Origin: Chara braunii
Lineage: Eukaryota; Streptophyta; Charophyceae; Charales; Characeae
Assembly (NCBI GenBank): GCA_003427395.1
Contig: BFEA01000153.1
Span: forward strand, 361,045 to 400,732
Length of the DNA stretch: 39,688 nt
Direction: 5' to 3'
The notes below the pieces were generated by a model. It saw nothing but the letters and a program-made list of their open reading frames with translations, had not been told where the DNA came from and ran no database searches. This document shows, piece by piece, positions 1 through 10,345 of the stretch. How positions within the stretch are numbered: the stretch's first letter is position 1; every line of letters begins with the position of its first letter. Position numbers and translations under genes: made by a program.

Positions 1-19
1 GCGCACACTGAGGGAAAGT

Positions 20-63
20 GAGAGATAGAGAAAGGAAGAGAAAGGGAGAGAGAGAGAGAGAGG

Positions 64-98
<35 letters not shown>
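20..98. repeat. AG-rich microsatellite
   Basis: Imperfect (AG)n / AAAG tract at the left edge of the window. Simple-sequence DNA with no coding content. Confidence 0.9.
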
Positions 99-234
99 TT
101 AATAAGAGAGGGCAACGAGAATGGTAGAGCAGGATCCCGAAGGACGATGGTGAGTTGTTAGAAGACCTGGGAGATCTCCTCGCTGCTCTGAGTCTTGCGA
201 GCTGGCCAGCAAATCATCTTAGAGGAAACATAAT

Positions 235-985
235 TTTCGAGAAATTGCTGAAAATAGCCTTGATTGGCTCGCTGCTCAACTGATTTTCAGGAAGGTATCA
301 TTTTAGAGAAAATGTTGAAAAGAGCCTTAATTGGCTAGGTGCTCAAACCATTTCCAGGAAAGTATCATTTTCGAAAAATCGATGAAAAAAACCTTGATTG
401 GCTCACTGTTCTGAGGCTTGGGAATGTGCCAGCATATCATTTTCGGGGAATATCATTTTTTAGAAATTATTGAAAAGAGCCTTGATTAGCTCACTGCTCT
501 GAGCCTTGCGAACTGGCCAGCAGATTATTTTCGGGGAATATTATTTTTGAGAAATTATTGAAAAGAGTCTTGATTGGCTTACTGCTCTAAGCCTTGCGAA
601 CAAGCCAGCAGATCATTTTCGGAAAATATCATTTTCGAGAAATTATTTTCGGGAAATATCAGTTTCGAGAAATTATTGAAAAGACCCTTGATTGGCTCAC
701 TGCTCTGAGCCTTGGGAATTGGCCAGCAGATCATTTTCCGAAAACATCATTTTTGAGAAATTATTGAAAAGAGTCTTGATTGGCTCGCTGCTCGAAGTCT
801 TGTGAACTGGACAGCTAATTATTTTCAGGAAATATCATTTTAGAGAAATTATTGAAAAGAGTCTTGATTGGCTCGCCGCTCCGTGCCTTGTGGACTGTAC
901 AGCTAATCATTTTCGGGAAATGTCGTTTTCGGGAAGTCATTGAAAAAAACCCTGATTGGCTTCTTGCTCTCTGCCAAATGAAAGC
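235..985. repeat. Tandem array of ~90-bp degenerate repeats
   Basis: About nine units share the core TTGAAAAGAGCCTTGATTGG followed by CTCACTGCTCTGAGCCTTG and a GGCCAGCA...ATCATTTTCGGGAAATATC segment. Core starts fall near 243, 311, 378, 464, 555, 672, 760, 850 and 937, so spacing runs from 67 to 117 bp, mostly 86-91. In several units the core can form a short hairpin: GGCTC pairs with GAGCC near 680, and GGCTT with AAGCC near 565. No reading frame is conserved across the units. The array lies 3' of the Gag-like pseudogene on the minus strand, so it could be the 3' untranslated part or LTR of that older element. Confidence 0.8.
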
Positions 986-1289
986 TAACGTTCCCTCTTC
1001 GGCAGCTTCGCCGCTCTTCTGATTGCACGGAGGTGAGCTGATCCGAAGAGAACGGTAAGAGGATTGAACATTCCTGCGTGACACGGAGGGATTAATTCCG
1101 ACGGAGATTACTGTGAAATTTTCGCAAAGGAAATTATCTTAAAATGGCCTGTGGTTAAGGACTCAGAGTGGCCTTGCTGAAAGGGATAACCCTGCTGGTC
1201 GCTGAGGACCTCGGAAGCGGGCGCGACGAAGTGACAGGCGCGTAGTCCATGGCTTCAGCGAACGGTAGGTAGCTCCTCCCCGGGTTTCC
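986..1289. other. No recognisable feature
   Basis: Non-coding stretch between the ~90-bp array and the end of the Gag-like frame. I see no pol-like coding sequence here, although pol would be expected downstream of gag on the minus strand. Confidence 0.5.
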
Positions 1290-2644
1290 TCACAGCGTGA
1301 TAGTCCGCGGATTTGTTTCTTCCATACACCGCCAAGGGTCAGTTTTCATGCGATCCCATTGCAACGTATGTGGGGATCCTGGCTTGTCTGTGTAAGTTAT
1401 GGCACCCGTCTTTGTCTCAATGTTGGTCATTTGCCTGGCCATTCCCTTCATCATTTCTCTCATCTCTCTCATTTCATCCATCACCGCCTCTCTGTCCCTG
1501 GCTCGCTGTGGTCGGACTCCGTCCAACAAGTATCGACGCTCTGCCCAAGGCTGGTCATTAAAGTCAGGACACCTTTCCACGTCGTACTCATGATAGAGGG
1601 AAAAGTTCCGATGTTGCATCCCCCTCCAGACAAGGTCCTTGTAATCATCCGCCTCATTCTTCATTGCCAACTTGAGAACAGTCGCAAAATTTATCCTGTC
1701 GTGAGACATTTCTCTTAGTGCCCCCTTCTGTTTCCCTCTAGGCAGCCGCTCGATACAGATCGTGCACCGCTCGACCTCCGATAGCTTCCCTTTTGCAATC
1801 AGGGCATCAGATATTTTCTGGAAGCGTCTCCCAAATGCTTAGACGCTCTCTTCCTCACCTTGGGTCATCACCTCCAGATCTCGGATAGAGTAGTTGACAT
1901 TTTCCAGTTTAAAGAGTTCATAAAGGTTGGCTTTGTAGGTAGTCCACCGCCTGTCTTTTGGCCGAACTTCTTTGATTACTTGACTCAAGCTCGGATCCGA
2001 GTTCAACAAGAAATTGTCTATGATCTCGTCCTTCGACCATTGGCTGCGATATGCGTACAGTTCCCATTTCTCAAGATACTCGGTGATATCGTATCCCTTG
2101 AAAATGGGTGGCCTGGTGTCTAGCTCAGAGGATTGGTGTGAGATGATGTATCTATCCCTCCTTTCGTAAGGGAGCATTTACGACTCAACCGTCTGCGGGT
2201 CGTAGATCGTCAATGTGGTGTGCTCCTCTCCGGAGGTCTATCTCTATCCCTCCAGGCCTGTTCCTGGGCATACTGGTCTTTCCAGTCATCCCTTCCTCTT
2301 TCACCTCTCACGTCTCTCCGCTCGTACGTAGAAGAGCGTCTAGCGGGCATCTCCCGTCGGATACTAGGAGGTTATGTTCTACTCTCCATCCGTACCGTCG
2401 ATGCTATTCTATCTGGGTCAACGACGGCGGGGCAGCCCATCACCTCGGGCTCCCCATCGTCATGTTGATCTACGCATTTCAGCGGTGCATTCTGTCAGAT
2501 GCGGTCCTTAAGGTCTCGCAGCACACGACCCGGTGACGCTCTGTACACACTAGTTTGTTGTTCCATATTCGAATGTGGACCCATCGTGTCAGACTCCACA
2601 TACTTTGCTCCCCCTTCGAGCTTGAGTTTATATTGGGAGTCCAT
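1290..2644 (-). pseudogene. gag: Decayed LTR-retrotransposon Gag
   Basis: Reading right to left, a frame opens at an ATG at 2642-2644 (MDSQYKLKLEGG...). It runs through an Arg/Asp-rich region, slips by one nucleotide near 2180, and continues into a segment with the pattern of Ty3-type Gag: PPIFKGYDITEYLEKWELYA, then WSKDEIIDNF, then W..YK..L.E.F, and after it FGRRFQKISDALIAKGKLSE and ERC..CIERLP. That last order (F..IS..LI..G.LSE.ER) is typical of Gag capsid-like domains. A Met/Glu-rich helix (EAVMDEMREMREMMKGMARQ) lies near the C-terminus. Breaks: in-frame stops near 2499, 2369 and 2204, the frameshift near 2180, and a TAA at about 1836-1838 in the middle of the Gag domain. It is not functional as it stands. 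Gag polymerises into the particle that packages retroelement RNA. No protease or RT follows. Confidence 0.7.
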
Positions 2645-3077
2645 TGTCCTTAACACTCGAACGAGCAGCCCGGACCTAGTTTTAGAACCGGTAGCCCAGA
2701 CCTAATGTCAGAGTCGGCAGCCCGGACCTAGTGTCAGAACCAATTCTGTCGATCTCTAAGTACCTAAACCTAGTTCTCAACCACCCTCAAAATAACTGTC
2801 GGTGTTCCACTCTCATCTCGGATCTCGTGCGCGCCTTCAATACCTAGTATTCTCGTGTCAAGGAAAAGTCGCCCCTCCTGTCCCTCTATGCAGGTAACAC
2901 CTCTCTTGATCTCTTACACTCCTGTCTCTGGGCACCTCTCCCCTGCAAATTGCGCTTCCTATAGTGCGTATCTCCTCTTGAGTGCAAGTACACAAGCGCT
3001 CTCGTAGATCGATTGATATCCTCCTCTCTAAGTCGCTCAACCCTCGCCGTACGACGCTAGCCCCTGCCTGTGGATAC
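2645..3077. other. Non-coding or unrecognisable remnant
   Basis: Short direct repeats of the form AGCCCGGACCTAGT (near 2669 and 2718, with a related copy near 2691) lie just upstream of the Gag-like start. A 60-codon minus-strand frame at 2858-3040 (MSDLERRISIDLRERLC...) has composition like the neighbouring pseudogenes but no domain I recognise. Confidence 0.4.
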
Positions 3078-3386
3078 TCACCTGCTCAACCACAGTGCCA
3101 AAGTTCCCTCAAAGACCGTTATCCACGTGTTCCAGATAACGTTCTTTCCCAGAGTTAGTAACTTATCTCTTTTGCCTTCTACAACCTCTTCCGCGCGCTC
3201 CCAACATCTACCGTATACAAGATCTACTTCTGTCTCCCTAGGCAGGTAAATCCTCACATCATACACGTCTATGTGGATAAACATGACGGTCATCACATAA
3301 AGATGTATCTCCTCCCATCCGCTATCCACAAGCTCGTACCTCTCTACCTCGTACGGGATTACCTCTCTCTTCCCTAGCGAACTCAA
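3078..3386 (-). pseudogene. Fragment of the element-associated ORF family (beta-rich part)
   Basis: A 102-codon open frame, KREVIPYEVERYELVDSG... ending near WITVFEGTLALWL. The stretch KREVIPYEVERYELV...VYDVRIYLPRETE matches RREVLPYELITYEYV...EYDVRIYVPATRA in the frame at 6577-7008, so the two are diverged paralogues. Both are followed by a basic helical stretch (WERAEEVVEGKRDKL here; KARKSASRSVIGEVDRLKQ there) and then a K.I.W sequence. I do not recognise the family and assign no function. It is the most 3' member of the series before Gag. Confidence 0.5.
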
Positions 3387-3754
3387 CAGACCACAGATAG
3401 TCGCTAGTTTATCCTCGGACGACCTGTTTCAGGCAAGAAACCTCTCTCTCCTCAACTCCAGCTCGCTATCAGAGATATTTCTCTCTTCGCTCATCCCTAC
3501 ATCCTATTTTCTTCCTGTCGATTTCTTGGGGTCATTTCTCGTTTCGATCATCTTAGCAAAGTCTACTACGGCCTCTCATCCATTCCGTTCTAATCCTCTG
3601 TCCGGAATCGGCGGCCTAGGCAAACCGTCGAAAATCGAGATGTCGTCACAGACCTCGACAGTCTTTCGTGAATCTTCCAATCTCTTATTCTCTTCCTTTA
3701 ACTTTCAGGAGGCTATCCTCCAGCACCTCGTGTACACACAGTATTTTGCGCACT

Positions 3755-3995
3755 CCCTAGGTAAGTAAGTATATACCGATGTGGTGTACTCCTAGGTCAG
3801 GAAAGTGTATGGTCATTACATAAAATTCCTTGGAGTACCGATGTGGTGTATCCCTAGGTAAGTAAGTATATACCGATGGAGTACTTTCTCATATGTAATT
3901 GCGTTGTTTGCTACTTGGTACCTGACTATCTCATATGGGAAGATCTCCCGTCTGCTAATTGCGCTCATTCCTTGGAGTACTTTCTCATGCTCAAG
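3755..3995. repeat. ~97-bp tandem duplication
   Basis: CCCTAGGTAAGTAAGTATAT followed by ACCGATG occurs at 3755-3781 and again at 3852-3878. GGAGTACTTTCTCAT recurs near 3878 and 3975, also about 97 bp apart. This is a short local tandem repeat of two to three units between the fragments at 3078-3386 and 4090-4611. Confidence 0.8.
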
Positions 3996-4089
3996 ATCAC
4001 GGGGTCTGCTCCATCCCGCAAACTTTCGTCTCCTTCACACTTACTCCTCCTCCGGTAGGCTCATCTCTTGCGCAACATTTGCGGGTCGC

Positions 4090-4611
4090 CTAACATTCTA
4101 AACCAGCTAAAGCAAGCACCACTAACATCCTATTCATGGATGCTCGTAGGATCACATAGAAAGCTTCAAAGTCGTCGTTATCTCTGAAGTCCTTTATGTC
4201 CTCTAGAGTCTTAAAAAACTCCTTCAAGTACCGGTTATGTGCCGAGAGTATCATGAGAACAACGCCGTCAGTTATAACTCTGGCTAATTCTCCTGCTCTT
4301 CTGGCCTCCTTCTCTTGGACTCTCTTAGTCACTCTTGGTGTCTCATGCCACGATCTAAACAAGGGTGGCCTATCAAAAGGACTCACACACAATATGTATC
4401 TAATTAGACGGCCGTTTTCAACTCCTACCCAGAGCCCGGTCACTCGCGCCTCTGTCACCGCTTGCTGAGTACACTCTGCTTCCTCGATCACATTAAGTCT
4501 CGCTAGGTGCTCTACTTGCATTACCACACAGGTCACCGACCCATCCAAGTCTAACTTCCCCACGACATGTAAGGAAAACTTATTATTGGAATTCTCAGTC
4601 GTACTGGTCAT
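4090..4611 (-). pseudogene. Fragment of the element-associated ORF family (beta plus helical part)
   Basis: A 173-codon open frame with no internal stop, the longest clean member of the family on this side. Order: a beta-rich N-terminus (GSVTCVVMQVEHLARLN), then VTGLWVGVENGRLIRY, then a helical C-terminus (RAGELARVITDGVVLMIL, then RYLKEFFKTLEDIKDFRDND). The same order appears at 5875-6333: LWTVILEIKEV, then GLWIGLTLVGVERIWWRY, then RFKEAYFAVCEWWRHFDNEE. The shared GLW[IV]G signature and the matching R.KE.F....FDN end support homology. Function is unknown. The start is uncertain because flanking copies suggest the protein was once longer. Confidence 0.5.
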
Positions 4612-5489
4612 TGTCCTCTATCATTATTCTGATGCTCCTTCCTCACTTCCCTTTTCTTTCGGATCTATAGCCTCTGGCGGCTCCTTCACCCGTTTTGACA
4701 GCCCTGACGACTTCCCTGTTTCCTTGTCGTGACGATCTCTTGTCTTCACGCTCTCCAAGAAATTTAATCGTCACCTCCTGAAGAGTTCTCTATCCTCTCT
4801 AAAGAGACTTTCTAGTCCCCTCATTACTGTTTTTATTCTACGCAGTTCCCTCTCATTGAATTTTGTGCTGGCTCTTCAATCCCTAATCTTGTTGCCCAAA
4901 TCCTTGGCTCGCTTTTGGACGGGTTTTATAACATGCTTCTCGACTCTCTTCGCTCTCTCTTCTACATTTTTCATTCTCAACTACCCATCTCTCCCTAAGT
5001 TCAGAGGGTCTCTTCACATCTTACTCCGAGCTTCTGTCGGCGTCTCGTCTCAGACTATCTCTAAGAGTGCAATCCCCTTAACGCAGACAACCACTTCATA
5101 TACCATCCACCTTTGTGTCGTTATTTCTCTCAGTGCTCCTAACCTCTGCACCCGTATGACATCCTCCGCAAGTACTTTGTACTCGCTTCCGATAGCTCCT
5201 CATTTATACTTACCCTCATCAGAATCTGTAGTGTTGCTTCGTCGCGTGCTAAGCGTCTAGACACCGCTTGCGCATACGGGAGTGGTTGCAAGGAAAACTC
5301 ATATCACTCGTCAACAGGTTGTCGCTCGTCACTACTCCATGAGCGACTACTCGAGGATTCTTATCATTCACACTCCTCTAAGAATCAGAATCTTTGCGGT
5401 CCCACCGCAGACAGTACGAAGCTCGGGGTTTATGTCGGTACAATGTTGGCTCGCGCTCTGTCATGTCAATGCAACCCAAGTCATACCCT
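4612..5489. other. Unrecognised, possibly heavily decayed copy
   Basis: No minus-strand frame longer than a few dozen codons could be matched to the neighbouring family. Plus-strand open frames here (for example 4856-5260) are Ser/Leu-rich with no family resemblance and look like antisense shadows. Confidence 0.35.
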
Positions 5490-5770
5490 GCTCCTTGGCT
5501 CTGCTACTGTCTCATCAAAGAGCAGTTCCACGCGTAGGTATCCGCCCGACCATACCATCACGTCGTATGTTACCTTCGTCTGAAAAGTCACGCACGCGAG
5601 GACCACTGCCTACTGTTCGTCGATAAACTCTCTAGCCCGTCGCAAACATTCTCGCTCTGACAAATTCTCTTCTATGTGCGCTCTGAGTAAGACGGTGATA
5701 GTGAAACCTTCATTCACTAATTGTCTGCTCACTTCGATCCTGTGGACCTCCGACCTGACATACCTCCTAT
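5490..5770 (-). pseudogene. Fragment of the element-associated ORF family
   Basis: Minus-strand frame reading RRYVRSEVHRIEVSRQLVNE, then GFTITVLLRAHIEENLSERE, then CLRRAREFIDEQ, a TAG stop at about 5604-5606, and AVVLACVTFQTKVTYDVMV. The helical stretch followed by a VTF...V.Y beta segment resembles the middle of the frame at 7553-7906 (EVERLF...RVTFRVGGAFPRI). One in-frame stop and no frameshift over ~90 codons. Role unknown. Confidence 0.4.
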
Positions 5771-5874
5771 CGCTGGTCCCCAAACAGGTACCTTAGCTCC
5801 TCCAAGCCAACGTACTTGTCCTCTAAGCGTCTTTGATAATAGTCGATCAGATCAACCCGCCTCAGACAGTCTTC

Positions 5875-6560
5875 CTAGCAAGTGGCGTCAATCAGCTCTC
5901 TCAACTCCTCATTATCGAAGTGCCTCCACCACTCACAGACGGCAAAGTATGCTTCCTTGAATCGAGGTGCCAACCCCAATCCAAGAGCGAGGTGAGTATG
6001 GTGAACTGCTCGGGTCAATTTCCCAACGTCTTCGTACGTTTGTTCTATCACAAATGCAGGGAGAGCCCACCTCCAACCCTGTACGGGGTGGAGATCCTGT
6101 CCCGGGGGTCCAAAGACAATACGCACCAGTGGCTGACTGTCTCCTGCTAAAACGTTTGCTTTCCTAGCCACAACACTCCTCGCTAAAACCTCGTATCTCC
6201 ACCAAATCCTCTCAACGCCAACAAGTGTTAGTCCTATCCAGAGCCCCTGTGATCTATCAAATATGAGGTGTCCAATAGCGTCTACTCGTCTACCGCCCCT
6301 CACCTCCTTAATCTCTAGTATCACTGTCCACAAGAAGACTCCCTCCTCTATTCACGTCCCCGTGTATCCGAGTGGCACTCTCTCACTGTTGTCCAGTCGT
6401 ATAAGAAGAGGGATGTCGTACCCGAGAGTCGTCTCTCTGGGTAGCGTCAATCTCTTCACCCGGTACGAATCAGAGTCGCGTAACAACAAATATGCCCACC
6501 ATACGCTCGAATCACTCCTCATCTTTCCATCGTCCTTTCTACATGGGCTAGGTAACTCTG
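5875..6560 (-). pseudogene. ORF-family copy 4, C-terminal half
   Basis: Minus-strand frame: WWAYLLLRDSDSYRVKRL, GYDIPLLIRLDNSESVPLGY, a stop near 6359, then FLWTVILEIKEV, GLWIGLTLVGVERIWWRY, and the helical end PRFKEAYFAVCEWWRHFDNE. The part from 6333 to 5875 is open for 152 codons. The N-terminal ~70 residues align closely with the frame at 8160-7940 (WWAYLLRHDSDFYRVTRL; GYDIPLPVRLGESESVSLRY; LLWTTILEVRKV). This is the best evidence of duplication in this part of the series. Function unknown; one nonsense codon and no start codon at the homologous boundary. Confidence 0.55.
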
Positions 6561-6576
6561 ACCTTAATCGCGAGCT

Positions 6577-7008
6577 CTACCATCTCACGCCACTGAAACC
6601 TCGAAAAGTTTTTCCCTTCAATCGGAGGAGCTCGAATTTCTTCGAATCCCAACTAACTATCTTACCTTCTTGTTTTAAGCGGTCCACCTCTCCTATCACC
6701 GATCTACTCGCGCTCTTCCGAGCCTTCTCGCTCAGGTTCCCCCTTGCCCGGGTCGCAGGAACATAGATCCGCACGTCGTACTCGTCAAGGCTAACAAAGC
6801 GATATGTAAGAATGTACACGCGTCGGTGATTTATCCCTCCTTCCTGGACATACTCGTATGTAATGAGCTCGTATGGGAGAACCTCCCTCCTTGTCTTCTC
6901 GTTCAGGGTTCGGACGACCTTACTAATCTCCTCTCTTGTAGGGCCTCGTCCCTCGGTGATTAGTTGCTCCCAATATACCCGTCTAAGACACATCGCATGC
7001 CTACCCAT
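6577..7008 (-). pseudogene. ORF-family copy 4, N-terminal part
   Basis: A 143-codon open frame directly upstream of the previous fragment. It has PTREEISKVVRTLNEKTRRE, then VLPYELITYEYVQEGGINHR, then YDVRIYVPATRAR, then a Lys/Arg-rich helix (SEKARKSASRSVIGEVDRLK). It is homologous to 3078-3386. Together with 5875-6560 it may be one protein of about 380 residues broken by a stop near 6577. Not recognised as a known family. Confidence 0.5.
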
Positions 7009-7299
7009 ATGTAATCCCCACCATCGTCTCTACCTCTCTCCCAACTCTTTCTCCTTTGTGCGAACACCTATGCTCTAAAATTCACGACTATCCTCGGGAC
7101 CTATACGATTCGTGCCTCGGTTTTATGAATATACGTGTCGCCTCCGTCGGTGACCCTCGTTCGCGTCTATCCTCACCTATCTCGCGCCACCAAGGGATAT
7201 CCTCCTGTCCCTGGGCCTGGTGGAGGGGTCCCCAACGATCCTCCTCCGATACCTCTCCGCCTACGAGGTCATCGTCCTCGCCCTCTCGGTCGGCGCCGC

Positions 7300-8160
7300 G
7301 CTCGTCAAGTCCAACACCTCCCCAAAGCTGGTTCGGATCTCCCTAAGGCTCTATGTCCTCAAAATCCTTCCACTCTCTATCGTTCACATACCAACCAAGG
7401 TCCTCTCTATCCGGGTATGTTCGTTGATAATGCTCCTCAACCTCCCAGCTCGAGATGGGAGGAGCAGGTCTGCTGTCACGAGTCTCGCTCAAGAGTTGCT
7501 CCACACCTCCCAAGCAGTCTAGGGGTCTCTGAACCTCTCTCTCCAACGCTAATCAAAACTCTAGGGGCTGGTACAAGAAAAACGACGCGCGGTCCCCAGA
7601 CGGTGCTAGAGCTCGAATGAACTCTATGGGCTGGGGCCCTCTCTCCCCAACAAGAGGTCCCCTAACGAACTGTGCGTAAGCAATCCAATCTCGGTCCGTC
7701 AGTCCCCTACTCAAGCCATCTAACTTGAGGGTGGCAAAATAAGTCTCGGCAATGTGGTCCAGACCCCAGAGTTCCTCTACCACAAAAATCAGGAGTCTCG
7801 CCCGTAGTCGGATGCGGGGGAACGCCCCTCCGACCCGGAAGGTCACTCTCGTTGCCCTAGCTGGACCAAACAATCGCTCGACCTCCTCACGGACACCCTC
7901 TGCCACATCTGACGGGATAGTTGTCGCCTCCTGCTCACCTTTCTAACTTCTAAGATTGTCGTCCACAGGAGAACTCCTTCCACTATCCCCGTTCTCGTGT
8001 ACCTAAGTGACACGCTCTCGCTCTCGCCTAGTCGCACAGGGAGTGGTATGTCATATCCGAGGACAGTCTCTTTAAGCTCTCTCAATCTGGTTACTCTGTA
8101 GAAGTCGGAGTCATGCCGTAGCAAATACGCCCACCAAGGGCCACCATACGTCCAAATCAA
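7300..8160 (-). pseudogene. ORF-family copy 3
   Basis: Reads WWAYLLRHDSDFYRVTRLRE, GYDIPLPVRLGESESVSLRY, LLWTTILEVRKV (8160 to about 7940). A frameshift follows, then EVERLFGPARATRVTFRVGG, LLIFVVEELWGLDHIAETYF and LSRGLTDRDWIAYAQFVRGP...QPIEFIRALAP (7906-7553). After a stop comes an acidic tail (7546-7300, rich in Asp/Glu). The segment VVEELWG...AETYF...LSRG.TDRDWI matches VVDELFGGVGGVVESYLILR...FSRSDLDRDYIYYSLLTGG in copy 2. N- and C-terminal signatures from different neighbours occur here in a single copy, which links the fragments into one family. Function unknown. Confidence 0.5.
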
Positions 8161-8211
8161 TCCTCATCTCTCTATCTGTCCTGGTCCTACATGCCGCAGC
8201 GCCTCTCGCAT

Positions 8212-9269
8212 TTATGCCCTAAACCCTACCGCCAACCTCGGAAAGTGAATTGCGGTAGGGTAAGCTTTTGCCTCCGCTATCTCCTCGTGGTCCTCGCCTC
8301 GAGCGTCCTCATGGGCCGCATCCTCAGGATGCTCCACTTCTGGCTCTACGACATAGCCATGCGCGCTTATTCCCTCGTAGTATCGCTCAACTAACCACGG
8401 AGCTAGAAGCGCACCGCTCCACCAAGCTCCCCAATCCTCATCAAAGAGTCGTGCGACAGATGCAACAAAATCCGGCACCGCTCTTAGCTCCCTGTTCAAT
8501 AAGTCCCAAACGTACATCCGTGGGGCTCTCCTCCAGACCGACGTTCACTCACTCACCAGTCCCTAAACCGTGTCGGTGCTATGGATCGGACCAGCTCTAT
8601 AAGTTGTAACCTCCTGTCTCCCAAACGCAAGCCGCCAGTCAACAGGGAGTAATAAATGTAGTCCCTGTCGAGGTCACTACGGGAGAATGTGCTGAGCTCT
8701 CGCAGTATCAGATATGACTCGACAACTCCCCCTACTCCTCCGAACAACTCGTCCACCACGATTCCACGAACGTAGGCACGGTCGTCCTCAGTCGTCTGCA
8801 TGAGTAAGGAAAGAATCTCGTTCCTGCAATCTGGAGCTCTCCTGAAACATCCCTAGCCTTTACCATCTCCTCACGTTCGTGCGCTCGTCCCCCCGAAACG
8901 AGTCTACCTCCTCTCGGAAATACCGCTCGGCATAGTCAATCACGGCGCACGACCTCGAGACAACGAGGGTAGCACAACGCCCCTTGCAGCCTTTGCGCTC
9001 AGGAACAAGAACGCCCTCACTATGCCCCAGCTGGCCTGCTCAATTAGTCCAACCCCGGGGCCTCTCATGTCATCTATCTCCCGGTACATCCATAACAATA
9101 CGCCTGGGCAGAGAAGCAGTGATCGCCATCCACAAATGTGATTGCTCTCGTGAACGGGACGCGCGGGAAGTGTGAACTCCACGAAGTTTCCTTCCACTAA
9201 CTCTGGAGGCTCATACGACCACCACTGGTCGATGGCAGGGAACTCCTCTACCGCCTCTGGGTGCCACAT
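8212..9269 (-). pseudogene. ORF-family copy 2
   Basis: Tandem paralogue of copy 1. Begins MWHPEAVEEFPAIDQWWSYE, then PPELVEGNFVEFTLPARPV, a helical region (ASWGIVRAFLFLSAKAARG), a frameshift near 8965, YAERYFREEVDSFRGDER, stops near 8870 and 8802, the FGG domain (VVDELFGGVGGVVESYLILR; SRSDLDRDYIYYSLLTGGLR; LGDRRLQLIELVRSIAP) at 8801-8553, another frameshift, then MYVWDLLNRELRAVPDFVAS and a Glu/Asp/His-rich tail ending about 8212. At least two frameshifts and several stops. Domain order is identical to copy 1. Role unknown; nuclear or particle location cannot be inferred. Confidence 0.6.
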
Positions 9270-9277
9270 CGACCTAT

Positions 9278-10345
9278 CTAAGCTTTGATAGCGACCCCTA
9301 TCCTCAGGAAGTGAGCGTTGACGATGTCTTCCTCCTCCCCTGACTCGGCGTCCGTATCATCAGAGTCCACCCAATCGGGCTTCCAGTCCTCCTCGTCGTC
9401 CTCATCAATCTCCTCAACCTCCTCATGCAACCGATATCCCTCTGCTCCGATAACCTCGTAATATCTCGTAAGTTGATAAACGACTATAAGCAGCTTGGCG
9501 TCCCTGGATCCCCACGAATCTCAGTGTTCCATGAATGGCCGACCTATACTAGTGGTGTAATCGGGCCCTGCTCTAAGCTCGCAGTCCAACAAGTCCCAGA
9601 TATACCCGGGCAGTGGGCGTCTCCACTCGTAACCCTCGTCCCACCAAGGTCCAGAAGAGCTCGGGGCTATCGAGGGAATCAACTCTATGAACTGAATTCT
9701 CTCATCCCCCTACCGTGGCCCAGTGGTCACTAGGGAATAATAAATGTAGCTGGAGTCGAGGTCCCCTCTCGAGAAGTGGTCGTGCTCCCTCACTGTGAAA
9801 TACGCCTCGACTAGACCACCTACACCCCCGAACACCATGTCTACAACCAAGGCGGGAGCAATCGCCCTCAGGCCACAACCAGCGTACGGGAAGAATCCAT
9901 CACGGACAGCCTAAAGGTTCCCGGAAATCACACAAGGAGGGAATCGATCAAACCATCCCCTAACGTCCTGCTCCTCGTCGCGTCGGAAAGCCTCTACCTC
10001 GCCCTGCAAGTACCTCTCGGCCCAGTCGATGATCTTGCAGGTCTTCCGGACCACAAGGGTTGGAGCGGCCTCCCTGGCCTCCTCCAGACTCAGATACAGG
10101 TAGGCCTTGACCACCCCATATGCGATCTCGCTCGACAGTCTCCCTCGCGTACTCTGACCGCTCCTAAGGTCTCTATGCATCCTGAGCCAAGCTCCGGGCC
10201 TTAGAAGAATCGATCGCCGCCCACACAGGTTGTCTTACCAGTCTGTGGGTCGAGTGGGTAAAGAAAACTCTACAAGACCTCCTTCCACTAGCTCAGAAGG
10301 CTCAATCCCCCAACTTCGGCAGACAAGGTACTCCTCCAGTCCTAG
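9278..10345 (-). pseudogene. ORF-family copy 1 (best preserved layout)
   Basis: One reading frame of about 355 codons with four nonsense codons (near 10,236, 9,912, 9,732 and 9,528) and no frameshift that I can see. Order: WPPLGLEEYLVCRSWGIEPS, ELVEGGLVEFSLPTRP, helical AYGVVKAYLYLSLEEAREAA, IIDWAERYLQGEVEAFRRDE, FGG domain VVDMVFGGVGGLVEAYFTVR with FSRGDLDSSYIYYSLVTTG and GDERIQFIELIPSIAP, then GYIWDLLDCELRAGPDY, RYYEVIGAEGYRLHEEVEE and a strongly acidic tail. Downstream copies repeat parts of this order. It starts within ~100 bp of the insertion point of the 21-kb element, which sits between it and its presumed leader. I do not recognise the family. By position between a PBS/leader and Gag it resembles the extra ORF1 of Ogre-type elements, but no sequence relationship to Ogre is claimed. 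Confidence 0.6.

Noticed and set aside
7135-7620. 161-codon plus-strand frame rich in Pro and Ser
   Set aside because: Antisense to ORF-family copy 3 and its acidic tail; no family features of its own.
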